Assembly: GCA_014871385.1 (NCBI GenBank)
Contig: CM026433.1
Coordinates: 10,977,433-11,041,432, forward strand
DNA length: 64,000 nt
From: Ceratodon purpureus
Lineage: Eukaryota > Streptophyta > Bryopsida > Pseudoditrichales > Ditrichaceae
Direction of reading: 5' to 3'
The position numbers and the translations under genes were made by a program. Numbering within the stretch: position 1 is the stretch's first letter; the number at the start of each line of letters is the position of its first letter. Below, one piece after another: positions 21,411-36,191 of the stretch. The notes beneath the pieces are model-generated. The model worked only from the letters and a program-made list of their open reading frames with translations, did no database searches and was not told the origin of the DNA.

Positions 21411-22792
21411 TTTAGGTAGAATGGATGAAATAATAGCAAATCTGTCTGGTCTTGCAATTAGCAAGTCAGCATCAGAACATATCTCACTGACCTGAAATGA
21501 ATATTGGATTCTAGAAACCTTTACTTGTATCAAAATAAAATATTTATAAAAAATTATTGGATTCTGGGCTTGCTGTTGGTGTGAGTTCTGCCCACCCAGT
21601 TCTGGGCTTGGGTTGTAGGTAAATGACTTTTTTTTTTCCCTCTTAATGACATGGGAGCCTCTTTTGTTTTGTTGTTTTGAAAAGACCCAAAAAATAAAAA
21701 AATTTAAAACCAACAAACAAACAATCAAATATGAATATTGGATTTCCCAGCCATGTTCTGATTCTTGCAGTTACCACTCCCAAATTGGTTTGATCTGAAC
21801 ACGTCTAAGGCTCTTAGCTATGTCCATTGAATGAAGCCCGGAACTCGTATTATAATTCGGCCATTCACATGTATGCACGCACACACACAGTCCACTCCAA
21901 GTCTTCAATTATTGAGACCTCGGCATTGGATTTGATTGGATTCAGCTGTTAGTGTCATCAGTTTGCGTAATCTTTTCACAATGTAACGGGTACCAAATAT
22001 GGCTCAATGAACAATATAAGTTACTGTACTCTGTAATACAGACTGAATCAAATAATGGTTTACTAGAAGTACATGTGTGTAGTATTAGTATACTAGTTCC
22101 AATGAAACACTAGCAATAGCTCATGTTGGCGATTTATAGAACCAAATCACACACCTATCTTGGTTGTATGTACTGAATCCGAGCCAACTTTTACCAACTG
22201 ACTAAACTGACCTTAAATACAGAAATTGAAATATATGACAATGAAGATTTTCACAGGGATACCAAATATAATCCAAGCATGAGATCATATTGCCTTTCGC
22301 TGAGATACTTGTAATAGATCCTAGTTGCTGAACTATTGATTGTTGACTGCGTGCTACAGGGAATTACAAGGCAATGGCCAGTATGAGAAAACAAGACACA
22401 TTAATTTATTATTATTTTTAAAGCAAACGAACAAGCTTCATTGCACGGAAGGAATATTACAGCCCTCATTGGACCAAGGTCCAGGGCAAAGAGTAACAAC
22501 GAAGAGAAATGTTAATCCTTAAACAAAAATGCAAGCTTCATGCGCTTGGTTTTATTTTGGGAGAATCTTGCTCATAACATTTATTCCATTGTACCAAATG
22601 GGGTTTTAGGATGCCAAACCGAGCACCTTAAGAAAATTTGTACTTTTTAAGAATAGAGCTAAAGTAAATTTAAAAAAAAAAACGTGCTTAAAATAGAGTT
22701 TAAAGGATATTTTGGGTGTGGTATTAGGGAAGCATATGTCGTTTAAGGGTTAATTTTGAGGGACTCATGAGGGTTGTGAAGTGGTATTGGAA

Positions 22793-22825
22793 TATTTATT
22801 TATTTGTTTGTTTATTTATTTATTT
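22793..22825 (+). repeat. TATT/TGTT microsatellite
   Basis: Tetranucleotide run of TATT units with two TGTT variants in the middle. Confidence 0.85.
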
Positions 22826-24503
22826 AAAAGAAAATGAACGAATAAGTGGTATTGGATTTGAAGTGTGGCAAAGAGTGCCAGTGTCTGCATGTCATACTGA
22901 TGAACATCAGCGAGGAATAAAATAAGTAGCAGCGTCTAGGCTAGTGTGCAGGATGGGCTTCTGAGCTGGTGAGACACTGAGACTCGAGAGTAGCCTCCAA
23001 GGCTGTCTGTAAATCAAAGTCTTGACTGACCACCTTATTTGTGGGGATGTTCCCCAACATGGAACATCTGCTACACTTAGATTAGCAACAACTACGAGAA
23101 AATGGCTACCGCACTGGCAACAACCACAATTAGATAGACAGCAACAACAAAACGCTTGCTACTCGTGAGTCCTTGTGGGGTTTGGTCTGTTGATGGACTT
23201 GTCCCATGTGCAAGACAAGCCTCCCCGTTGCAACGAAACATGTGAGGGCAAAGTACGGTTGAGGAGTCAACAATTTCAGCTCAAGACTTATTATTTTAGG
23301 CATAGAGGGAATACTAAAAAAGACAAGTCTACTAAAAACTTTGAACATGTTTGTGCGAAAGACTTGGGCTCTAATCCAAAACACAAGTGGTACCTTATTC
23401 GAAGAATAAAACCATAAAAATACTAGTGGAAAGATGGTTTTGCGTGACCAGCCAGTACACCACTAAGCTGGTGTAAACTGCCAGTCCACCACCTCATTGG
23501 TATACTCACTGGTTGTCCCATACCATTTTTCCACTAGTAAAAGCAAGGCGTCATCTTGAAAAAAGAAGTTATAACGGACTTGTGGAAAGAAAAATAATGA
23601 TATTAAAAATAATACTAAAGACCAAGCTTTTAGAATGGATATTTTAGATTTCATGTATAATTGAATAAGAAATTTTGGCTATGCTTCAAAAATGACAAGC
23701 TCCATGACGTACTCATTTCTCATGAATTGATGCCCAAAGAAAATAATATAAGTTTTTTTAATGAAGAATTTAAACTAGATTTTTCCATACTCAAAGAAAA
23801 ATATTTGCTTTAATCCAATTTTTCTTTTGTATGATCCTAAAAATTAGGTACCAAGATTCTCTGCCTAGCAAAACTCTATATTTTTGTAGGCCTGAATCCA
23901 ATTTTTTTCTATGTAAACAACAATAATATTGGCAATGGATGTATTTCCTTGACTAGATTGTCTTTGTCTTTGTTCTTGGCCATACCCTCATACCTGTCCA
24001 TTTAATAGAATAATGAACCATGAAATTTAGTTTTTGAGACCAACATAGCTTCAATACCAATGATTGCCAAAGGAAATAGTAATACATAAAAATAAAGAAG
24101 AATTATAAACCATGATGAGTCATTTGTATATTGTTCAAAAACTATTGTTTTATGCATATTTTAACAAAAAATGGAATTATAAATTACAACAATAGGCTTT
24201 TAAAGAAGTTTGGATTTCCATTGTAGTGTAATTTAAATTCTCGCTACATATTGAGAAAACTTCTACTTCTAATAATGAATTTAACAGAGAAACCACCAAA
24301 TTCTATCATCGTAATTGCTGTTTAAAAAGAAAATAACACATGGTGTAATGCTAACTTTTAGAATAATTTTGTTACAACTAAGAAATACATATTAGTATGA
24401 AGTTGAATTGGGAAGAAGCATGGTAAAGTGAGTAATTCTCTGTTGTGTTTTGATTTGGTCATTTTTGATACTCCGTGAAGATAAAAGGAAAAATTGAGTT
24501 TAA

Positions 24504-25432
24504 CCCCTAAGTGCCCAGGAAAGCCAAGACGGCTTTTTGCTGTTTTGGTCAGTCTAGATAAAGGGGTTAAAATTGATATTTTTGCCTAAGATTTTTACTG
24601 GATGCTCCTTGTACTGCAAAGTGTATGTGGTAAAATTTGCAAAGCCAAATTCCAATTTTAAGACCTTCATCTAGAAATTTTAGGTTTTAAGTCCAAAACG
24701 GGCAGCTTAAAATTAGGCTTTTTTTTAAAAAAAAATCTTGAAATATGTTCATAACCAAACCACCACTCAAATTCTAAAGAGACCCAAGTCAAAAAATATA
24801 CCAATTTTACAAGGGCAGCCTCTAAAAATTACAAAGACAAGCTTCAATATTTTCAGTAATTTTTGAATTACTTCTTTCAAAATTCGTCAAAAATTGAGAT
24901 TTTGGAATTTTTCAAAAATAATTTTGCTCAAAAATAAAAAACTTATAAAGGCACCTAACCACCGTTCAGATTTTTTTTAAACCAAATATACGTGACGTCA
25001 TGCATGTTTTACTATATCAACGTTTTTAGACCTGCTTCTAGAAAACATTTTTTATGAGAGCCAAAAAAAGGAATGAGTCTCTCAAATTTTCCATGGAGGT
25101 ACTCAACTTGATTACCTACATGGAAAAAAATATGGGCAAAATTTTTGGGGTAACAATCTTCAACTCCCCCTTTGCACCATTTTGACTATGTCATTCAGTC
25201 AATGCCCAAAAAAAGTTTTGCTGCAACTTTGAATAATTTAATCTCTAAGATGGTAAACATCTAGCGGCTGAAAATTTTATCGGTACTTCTAAAGAAGGTT
25301 TAGTACAAGATCTTACGGCTGGATGTCTAAAAAAAGAAATTTTGTTTGGTTCAAATTGTCGTTTCTACAAGGTGGTCAAAAATCACTGTTTTGGAGGTTT
25401 TGAGACCCAAAACATGCTTGGGCACTTAGGGG
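24504..25432. mobile_element. TTAA-type (piggyBac-like) MITE
   Basis: The ends are CCCCTAAGTGCCCA and its exact complement, bounded by TTAA at 24500-24503 and 25433-25436. The 929-bp interior matches 13768-14668 in inverted orientation, so the two form a pair of distant inverted repeats 10 kb apart. Conserved blocks include GTGTATGTGGTAAAATTTGC-like sequence near the left end and AAGATCTTACGGCTGGATG near the right. No coding capacity. The perfect ends and intact target duplication make it the best preserved member of the family here. Confidence 0.88.
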
Positions 25433-25596
25433 TTAAAAACTATGAATTAGAAATTTTGCTCTAATTTTTTCTAAAACATTTGCATACATGGATTAAAGAT
25501 TAAATTATAAAATTTGACTATTCTAGCTCTTGCAACACTATACACTCTAAAAAACTTCAGAGAATGGCACTTAGGATTGAAATACTTTGCTGTTAA

Positions 25597-25754
25597 ACTC
25601 TAAAGTTCTTTGGTGTTTTTGGAGCAAAACTGCCAAAAATAACTCTTTTCTACTTCAGGTTTGATACATCTCAATCTAAGCATTTTGAAGTAGATTTAGC
25701 CGCAAGATTTTATAATAACCTAACATACTATTCCTTTAATAAAATTGGACTCTC

Positions 25755-25803
<49 letters not shown>

Positions 25804-26070
25804 TTTGTGAAATCATAAAGATTATAGTGGGCTAAATATGTTTTTTTTGAATTGGAGGATTCTTTTTTGGTCCAAATTTGAAGACTGCCCTTCTAAAACT
25901 CATGTGTATTCCAACTTGGATAACTTGGTAATTTGAGTAAGAATTTGGTTAAGAACACATTACAATAAAAACATTAAAACATATGTCAAAAATAAATAAA
26001 ATTAAAAAAAAAAAAAATTACAAATAAAAAAAAAAAATTTCCTGACCAAATTTGAAGAGAAATTTTTTAA

Positions 26071-26101
<31 letters not shown>

Positions 26102-26287
26102 TGAAAATTTTCCCTGACCAAATTTGAAGAGAAAATAAGTTTGACATTGAAAAATTCACCAAAAAAATTCGCAGCATTAGTTTGTAGTAAAATTTTCATC
26201 TTAAATTTTTTAATGCGGTAGTTTTACTTTTCTCTAGTATTTCATTTAACCCAAAAATCCAAATTGGGTTTAAAAGAACTTTAGGGA
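25597..26287. mobile_element. TTAA-type MITE, shorter subfamily
   Basis: TTAA flanks both ends (25593-25596, 26288-26291). The left end ACTCTAAAGTTCTTT and the complement of the right end, TCCCTAAAGTTCTTT, share CTAAAGTTCTTT. The left subterminal block GGTGTTTTTGGAGCAAAACTGCC-like resembles the one in the outer element at 7169-7192, which links the subfamilies. The 691-bp body holds a 40-base T run and other A/T runs and is non-coding. Confidence 0.75.
25757..25796 (+). repeat. Poly-T run of 40
   Basis: Forty uninterrupted T inside the TTAA element at 25597-26287. Its length may be inexact because such runs are hard to sequence. Confidence 0.85.
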
Positions 26288-26291
26288 TTAA

Positions 26292-29200
26292 AGAATGCAT
26301 GGATTATGAAGGTTCAGAAATTGACACATGTTTGTGAGATTGCAATCAGATTGTGCAAGTTGTGAATCCTCAGATTATAAGTCTGGCAAAATTGAGGTAA
26401 ATTTGTACTGTTTACAGTTATTAATGAGTTATCTCTTGTTATACCCTCATGCTTGTGACACTGCACCAAAACAGAACCAAAAAATGAGATGTGCTGAATC
26501 TTGGCCCTTTTGCTGTCTTCATTTGTACCTAGTATGACATGAACTTGTGCATCAACAAGTATTCAGTCCTGAATGCCTACCCCAAGTGCACTGAATGTTT
26601 AATGCTGGTCATTGTTATGGATCACGCTACAGGTACTTAGTTCTGATTGAATTCGTAATTCTGATTGAATCCGCAAACTACAGGTACCTATACCTGAATC
26701 ATCTGATTGAATCCGTAAACTGATTCATGTATTAAACCTCACCACGTATCTTGTCACTTTCTCATCCGCTCACACCAACCACATCTGCTTGAAATTGGCC
26801 CCTTTTCCTGGGCCTCTGTATCTTGGGCATGAATGAATAAATATTCTCTTCTCAAAAGATGATGAAGTTATGCTGGTGCCATTGAGCTTGTTTTTTACTA
26901 TAAAAAATGACCTCAAATTCATTTGATGCCGCAATTGAACTCACCATTGTCTTGGAAAAAGGGACCAAGGTTATATTGATCATGGTACTAATATAACTTG
27001 TAGTGTGGCAACTGTGCTTGTTCCAAGGTGGCTAAACACTCCAATGAGCCATGTGGACAATTCATTTGGCATGTGACACGATCCGCTAGATCTCCGACAT
27101 GTATACCCATAATTATAACTCAATTGCAGTAACTGGGTGTTTTAGTCAAGACACACTCATGGATGCTATCTCATTACAAGTGATTAGCCTAGAATTCATA
27201 CCACACAATCTCTTTAGCGTATGCTCCTATCTGGCCACTACCTCAAAACCACTTCCGCACAGTGCGTGAATGATGCCATGCTTCAAGGAAATCATGATAC
27301 AATGGAGTCTTCCTTTGTCATGAGTTCACTCAACCCTTGTACTAACCTTCATGCTAATGTGACAGAAGTTGCACCCCTTTGGGGCTCCAAGGAGTCTTTT
27401 TTCCGTCCTCGATTTTTCCACTGTCAACACGCTAAGTTGTATTCATGTGGGCTCACCTAGTCCCCTCTCCAGCATTCCTGATTGACTCGAAAATCGGGAA
27501 CCAACCAGTCAACAATGTAGACTCTTTCTCGTGTGATCATCATCAGTGGCCGACAAGACAAGAAAACAAATCGGATCACTCACAGTCACCTCCTTGATCA
27601 GATTTAGTGGGTTCCAATATATCAAACTTGCAACATCCTGGGAATGAAAATTACAGATGCTCAAACAGTATATATGACAGTTGTGAGGCTCTGGGGCCTG
27701 CACTGGCCACTGTCCAGTTGTCCAAATCTGAAGTAAAGAAACTCCAAAATAAAACGAAAAAGATCACATAATATCATGTAATTAATAACTGTTTGTTGTT
27801 GGGGACGCCGTGTGAGTCAGAAAGTGTGTAAGAGGAGGTTATGGTTATGGTTAACTCATGCTGGAGCACGTTGGTTGCACTAACTACGCTAGCATTAACT
27901 AAGCTACTCACCTGGGGAAGGACACCGGCCCATAACTTAATTAACCATCTATTCCATCATCGGTAGTTGAAGTTGATTAATTGATCTAAACACACCATGA
28001 GCTCATTGATCATAATTTAAGCTCCAGCCTCCTCCAACACCTCAATGGGCACCAAACTTCAAAGCTTTGCTTCACAGATCTGCGATGATCAGTGTGCACG
28101 CACAATCAGCACGTCTTTACGAAGTCCGTTGATGCAATTAGTGAGTTAATTTTGTGTTTTATTATTCAGACAATTTAGCTGGAGGTTTAGCACTAATTGT
28201 TTTTGACTCTAGTATACGGATAGGGGCGGTCACTGAGGGCGATGGAGACACGGATATGGGGATTGAGAATCAAGTGATTTGGTGAAAGGGATCGACTGAA
28301 GAGAAGAGAGAGAGAGGGAGAGGGAGAGAGAGAGAGAGGGGTGGGAAGCTGGAGAGCACCAGGAAGTGCAAGGCTCCTTTCTTTTGGTTTTAGTGTAGTG
28401 TGTCAACGGATGTCAAGGATTGCAGGAATTCACCTCAAATCTTGGGATACTGAGATCTTCTCCATTTCAGTTACGTGTGGTATAACGCTGTGAGATTGGG
28501 TTGAGATACAGATAAGAGTATCATCACAGCTTGAGGCAGCGTGTGGTATACTGCAAACGAGAGTCAGTATCTACTCTTTGCGTTTGACAAAGTGTGATGT
28601 GCATGTAGGAGGGAAGTTTTTTTACTTGTAGACGTGGTGCAGGAAGTTTAGGGGTGAAGCTGATGACAGCAGATAGGAGGGTATATTCGCTAGAGTGAGA
28701 TTTGAAGGGGGATATGCGCCACAGTGTAAAGTCTGAGGGAGAGTTTCAATTATGTCAATATACTTGACAAGACTGCCTGTCTGCTGATGATCAGATTCGA
28801 TAATATCAGTTCAGAGTCACGAAACTGGAAGGTTCTTGAAAAGTTGGTATAATTCCAGTCAAGTTTTTCTTTCGCTTGATCACGATGTCGGATTCTAGAA
28901 ATCATTCGGCAGCACGACTGCTGACTTGATCTTTGAGATCAGGTTGACTTGGAAAAGATCGACGCCATGATTGACACTGTACGACGCTCACAAGGTGTCA
29001 CTTCCAGCAACTATTGCTTTGCTAATCTTCTGGTAACGTTTGCAATCTTGCAAATTATAATTCAGCTCAATGTCAAGCACTGATAAAACTTCCAAGCTCA
29101 CTTGTAGAATTAGTAGTACTTCAGTTGCGATTGGGCAGTACCTTCCACCCTCGAGTACTGAGGATTTGAGGGTGCTGTCATAGATAGCACCCCACGCTTC

Positions 29201-29626
29201 AAAACCCTTGTAGCTATAATTTGGTCCCTTCCCGGGGAGATCTTACACCTCAGGCGTTCATGATTGTAGACTGCTCTCTAGCTAACCATGACCCAACTCC
29301 TACAGTGACTGCCAAAAAGGGGTCACTTTTTATCAAAGCATTCAATTATACAAGCGGTACGAATTGATCAAATCCGATTCCTGAAAGAAAGAGCCATGCA
29401 CGATGGGGTGCCTGAAGCCCCTCATCAAGCTAACACGTTCCATTTAGAGTTTCTCAAAATTTGCCTTTCCGAATATACCATTTTCAAGTTATCCGATCAG
29501 CCTGGGACGAAAAAATTGGGTTGCGTATCAGATCAGTTAGTTGGAAGTGTTTATAAGAGGGTGCTCTGTGAACTCAATTTAGAAGCAAGCTACCCAATCA
29601 GAGCTGGATAGAGAGATAGATCAGAG
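26292..29626. other. Non-coding stretch upstream of the cytokinin dehydrogenase gene
   Basis: No gene recognised. Base composition becomes less AT-rich towards the gene. A GA microsatellite lies at 28301-28341. The last kilobase probably includes the promoter and 5' UTR, but I cannot point to a TATA box with confidence. Confidence 0.5.
28301..28341 (+). repeat. GA-rich microsatellite
   Basis: Near-perfect GA dinucleotide run with GGG interruptions, 1.3 kb upstream of the cytokinin dehydrogenase start. GAGA tracts are common in plant promoters and leaders. Confidence 0.8.
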
Positions 29627-32566
<2,940 letters not shown>

Positions 32567-33185
32567 CACAGCAGGTAAATTTTCACATCGGTAAGTTTGA
32601 GAACGATGCGGCTTGATTACAGATTATTTTTATCACAGTGATCGTCTGGAAGGAGAGATCTTCACAGACAAATTTATGTGCCACATGTATGATAAGTTGG
32701 TGCTTAAATTAATTTGCTTTGGACCTCAAGGCTTCAAGCTCAATGATCCATCACAAGGCCAGAGAACTTTGCCAGAGAAAAAGGTGGTGAATGTATTCCT
32801 GGAACTAGATGTGAAGGAGTTGATGATTTAGCAAGGAAATTATATTATTTGTTGTCACCAATCCGCTAAATTTCCAAATGAAAGGATAGCATCAATTAGT
32901 TGCACATGGAAGACACAAATTTAGAGGAAGGACAAATCCCTGAGCAAGTTGGAATTGCCTTGGCCATCTCCATTATCATGAGTGTGATATCACTGATATG
33001 TAAAGACTAGTGAAATCAAGTTTGTTGAATGGGATTTAAAACTTGGTACAGCATATTGTTTCCATTTTGCTTCCATTTTGAAATGTTGCACAATATGCTT
33101 TTATCTCTCCCAAAAGTTATTTCACGATTTATTGGTTTCTGTCTGGGTTTCAAGAGCTTCCTCCTTGATGAAATCTGCTCATGTA
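32567..33185. other. 3' flank of cytokinin dehydrogenase gene
   Basis: No further coding exon seen. It probably holds the 3' UTR, then AT-rich DNA up to the Tc1/mariner element. Confidence 0.55.
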
Positions 33186-34527
33186 CAGTACCCGGAAGAA
33201 AAGATACGTGATTCTCTTAATTGTTTTAGAAAAATGTACTAAACAGCTAATTTGGTGAGCTCATGCGAGGTTAAAAATTCATGGAATTCAATGCAAAAAA
33301 TTGCATTTGAAAGCCTTCAGACTCTATTTCAATAATACTATTTGTTTACATAGAAAAAAAAAATCAAAATCAACACAAAATTTGCTTTCTCCTATATAGT
33401 ACTCAGAATCTAGTACTACCACCTTTTGCGCTAATTACTTCCTTCATACGTGTAGGCATGGTATCAACAAGGGTTTTTAAGAGATCTAAAAGTATCTTTT
33501 CCCATACTCTATGAAGTGATTCCACCATTTCTTTTGCATTGTGTGGCCGGGATGTACTTTGAACTGCATCTTTAATAATCTTCCATAGGAGATCTATTGG
33601 ATTCAGATCTGGAGAGTTGGCAAGCCACGTCAACCTCTTTATATCCATTTTTTCTCTCTACTTGTTTGGCAAATTGCTGCAATGGACCAGAGCGCCATCC
33701 TCCATAAGCAATAGAGCTTCTATCACCAAGGGTGTGCAAAGCCTTCCTTACAGTACGAGTACTAACCTCTGCAACACGTGCCATCTCATTTGTAATTTCT
33801 GTGAGTGGTCTACGACGATCTTTTCTAAGGAGACGTTCTAAGTATCTCATATTCCGCTTTGTGAACATTCGAGGCCTACCCAATGGCTTTGGTGACTTCA
33901 CACTTCCTCATTTTTTGAAACTGTTTATAACACCATAAATAGTTGAAGAGGGCATACCTAATTCTCTTACTATCTCCACACCTTTGCTTCCAGCTCTGTG
34001 CATTCCAACCACTTGTCCTTTCTCAGCATCTGTCAGCATCTGTCAACGCTCTAGTCTTCATCTTTCTCAAAAGATTATCCCACCCACAACACCAAACAAA
34101 TTTATTTCAACAAGAATAATATACCACACGCTAAACAAAGTCACGCTAACACCCACAATCATCTCAAAAGTTAACCCTACAAGTTACAATGCAATCACAA
34201 TTCAATATCACATACATATCTTTTTTTAAAACAGTGGCCCAAAACATTATTATACCATAATGAGGCCTAATAATAGTTAATGCATGAAAAAGGCATGGAC
34301 ACACTTTAGATAGGGCAATGGAGAACTATTAGTTTATATAGATTTTTTCTATAATTAGACAAAAACCATTTACTTTTGACAACCTTACTCCTAGTTCTAA
34401 AAATAGGTAAAAATCCCAAGGCAATTGCTCACAAAGTGAAAGTGTAGTGCTCACTTGAAGTTCACTGTCCATACTCTAGTTAACTTGGAGATAAGTAAAA
34501 TTCACGTATCTTTTCTTCCGGGTACTG
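33186..34527 (-). mobile_element. Tc1/mariner transposon, internally deleted
   Basis: The terminal inverted repeats share CAGTACCCGGAAGAAAAGATACGTGA exactly (26 bp: 33186-33211 and 34502-34527) and are flanked by TA on both sides (33184-33185, 34528-34529), the target of this superfamily. The 1,342-bp element carries a minus-strand transposase remnant with its middle missing. The right TA is the first unit of a short TACAG run (34528-34545). Confidence 0.92.
33403..34061 (-). pseudogene. Tc1/mariner transposase remnant
   Basis: On the minus strand the N-terminus reads a helix-turn-helix DNA-binding region (EIVRELGMPSSTIYGVINSF), a GRPRMFT linker and a second helix-turn-helix (ITNEMARVAEVSTRTVRKAL). 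It then jumps to EDGALVH, with the second catalytic Asp, and NSPDLNPIDLLW, with the third acidic residue. The region with the first Asp, about 90 residues, is deleted. The spacing between the last two acids is 34 and the last is Asp (DD34D), although NPI[DE]xLW is a Tc1-type motif. TGA near 33912, TAG near 33658, a frameshift near 34030 with a 10-bp duplication and a shift after the first block disable it. Confidence 0.85.
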
Positions 34528-36191
34528 TACAGTACAGTACAGTAGTTTAAGGTAAGGGTGCAGGGAAAATTTCAGATTTGGATGCTTAGGGTAGTGGTAA
34601 AAAAAGTTTACAAATTTTGGATGCTTTGCAACGCTAGAGCAAAGCCATTCAAATTTTTTTTAAAAAAAATCACATTTTGAGATGAAGTTTATAGTTTTTT
34701 ATGAATTTCTAAGTGTGGAGGCGTAGAGTGGCCACTATGTATTCTTAGAATCTTGGCTTTATTGAGCAATTGAATTTCTAAAATTGGCCAGTAGATGTCA
34801 GAAAAGTGAACCAAAAAAGAGCAAGTAATGGGCCTAAGAGTGTGCACAACCACCCATTGAAGAATTTGACTTGGTCAGGCTCGTCACTTGGTCCAATCTA
34901 TATGTTTCTAAAAATCATGTTGCCATGGTGATGAGTAGTCATTGTTTTATTCTCTCATTAAAATAAAGCATCAATTTTAGTCTAAATAACAATATTTACT
35001 CACTACTAGACTCGTCACAACAAGAAAATAAGTCAAATATTGAAGCAACAAAACTCAGTTAAAAAATTTGAAAGTGCAATGTTCTTTTAAATTAGAGTCA
35101 TTTTCAATGGCCACACATGAATTCAAACTCATGTCTACCTAACACTTGATGCTAAGCTTAACTCTTGGTTAAGCCCCACCACTCCGGCACGCCTAAATAT
35201 CAAAATGAATGTAAAGCAGAGACAACTCTTCTCATTAAAAACCCATATTATATAAACCTCTCACTACTCTCTCCTACCATACTTTGACCTACAACATGGA
35301 GTAACTTAAACTCCAAAAACATATACTGCACAGCAACAGAGGCGAAAACTTCCAGGAATCCGGTTTACCTACAATCAAGCATTCCTTCCACCCTCGTGCA
35401 GTAAATATTCCCACATGCCCTCTTGCGTCAAATGGTCCGGACCTTGCAGTAGACAATATTACTCACATCTAAACACAAATTACATGCTCATGAAGCGTCC
35501 TCAGTGTCTTTCAAGTTGCTTCCATCCGCCGAGTTGGCTCCTCAAAGTATAAATATTTCGAGTTCATACTTTCAGCTCAATTGTTGTAACACACTGCGTT
35601 TGAATCTAAGCTGTCATACGGTGTCTGAGCCATCTTGGTTGTCTAGGAGTTTATCTGAACCGGGATTCCATTACCATGCCAACTTCAACACCTACCAAGT
35701 AATGATCTTGTTTCTGATTCACTGCAGTCTTGTACAATTGCATTTTGGTGGTTGGATGTAGTTGAGGATTAGTACTGGTTTGGATCTTACAGTGTTGGCG
35801 CAGATCTAAAACTCATTTGTGTTGTTACTTTGATTTTTAATAGTACCATCTCAGTTGATGATCATTTGTTGGTGTATTGAAACTTTGGCAGTTTGGTTTT
35901 CTGAATTTGGTTTCTATGTTGTTGCGTACGTTATTGTTTCGGTTGAAAGTGCGTTGTCCAATCTATGAAGCTTGAGGTTTGGTAAGGAAGTCGAGAGATT
36001 TGAACCTGATTGGAATTTGGTGCCGGTGATTGCCTGCGGAGAAAGGGATGGCGCTAGGAGTTTGAGATCAGTTTGTCATCTGATTGAACTTTGCATCTTC
36101 TAGCTCACTGATACTCTGATGGTGATGATATTAGTAGAGCATTGTTGAGGAGAATTGTGATGTTGGTTGTAATTGGGATTTGAGCGGGTTC
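34528..36191. other. Intergenic stretch before the dehydrogenase/reductase gene
   Basis: It begins with a short TACAG repeat, then AT-rich DNA. From about 35500 composition becomes gene-like and may be promoter and 5' UTR. No other gene recognised. Confidence 0.5.

Larger units (their letters stand above)
21266..24499. other. Repeat-rich non-coding stretch
   Basis: No convincing gene. It holds a primer-binding-like site at 21398-21410, a TATT microsatellite at 22793-22825 and AT-rich DNA. Short frames such as 23175-23417 have no recognisable motifs. Confidence 0.55.

Noticed and set aside
25741..26199. Lys/Phe-rich frames around the long T and A runs
   Set aside because: Homopolymer artefacts within the TTAA element at 25597-26287.
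27221..27460. 79-residue frame at 27.2 kb
   Set aside because: No recognisable motif, no splice or codon signal, length within chance.
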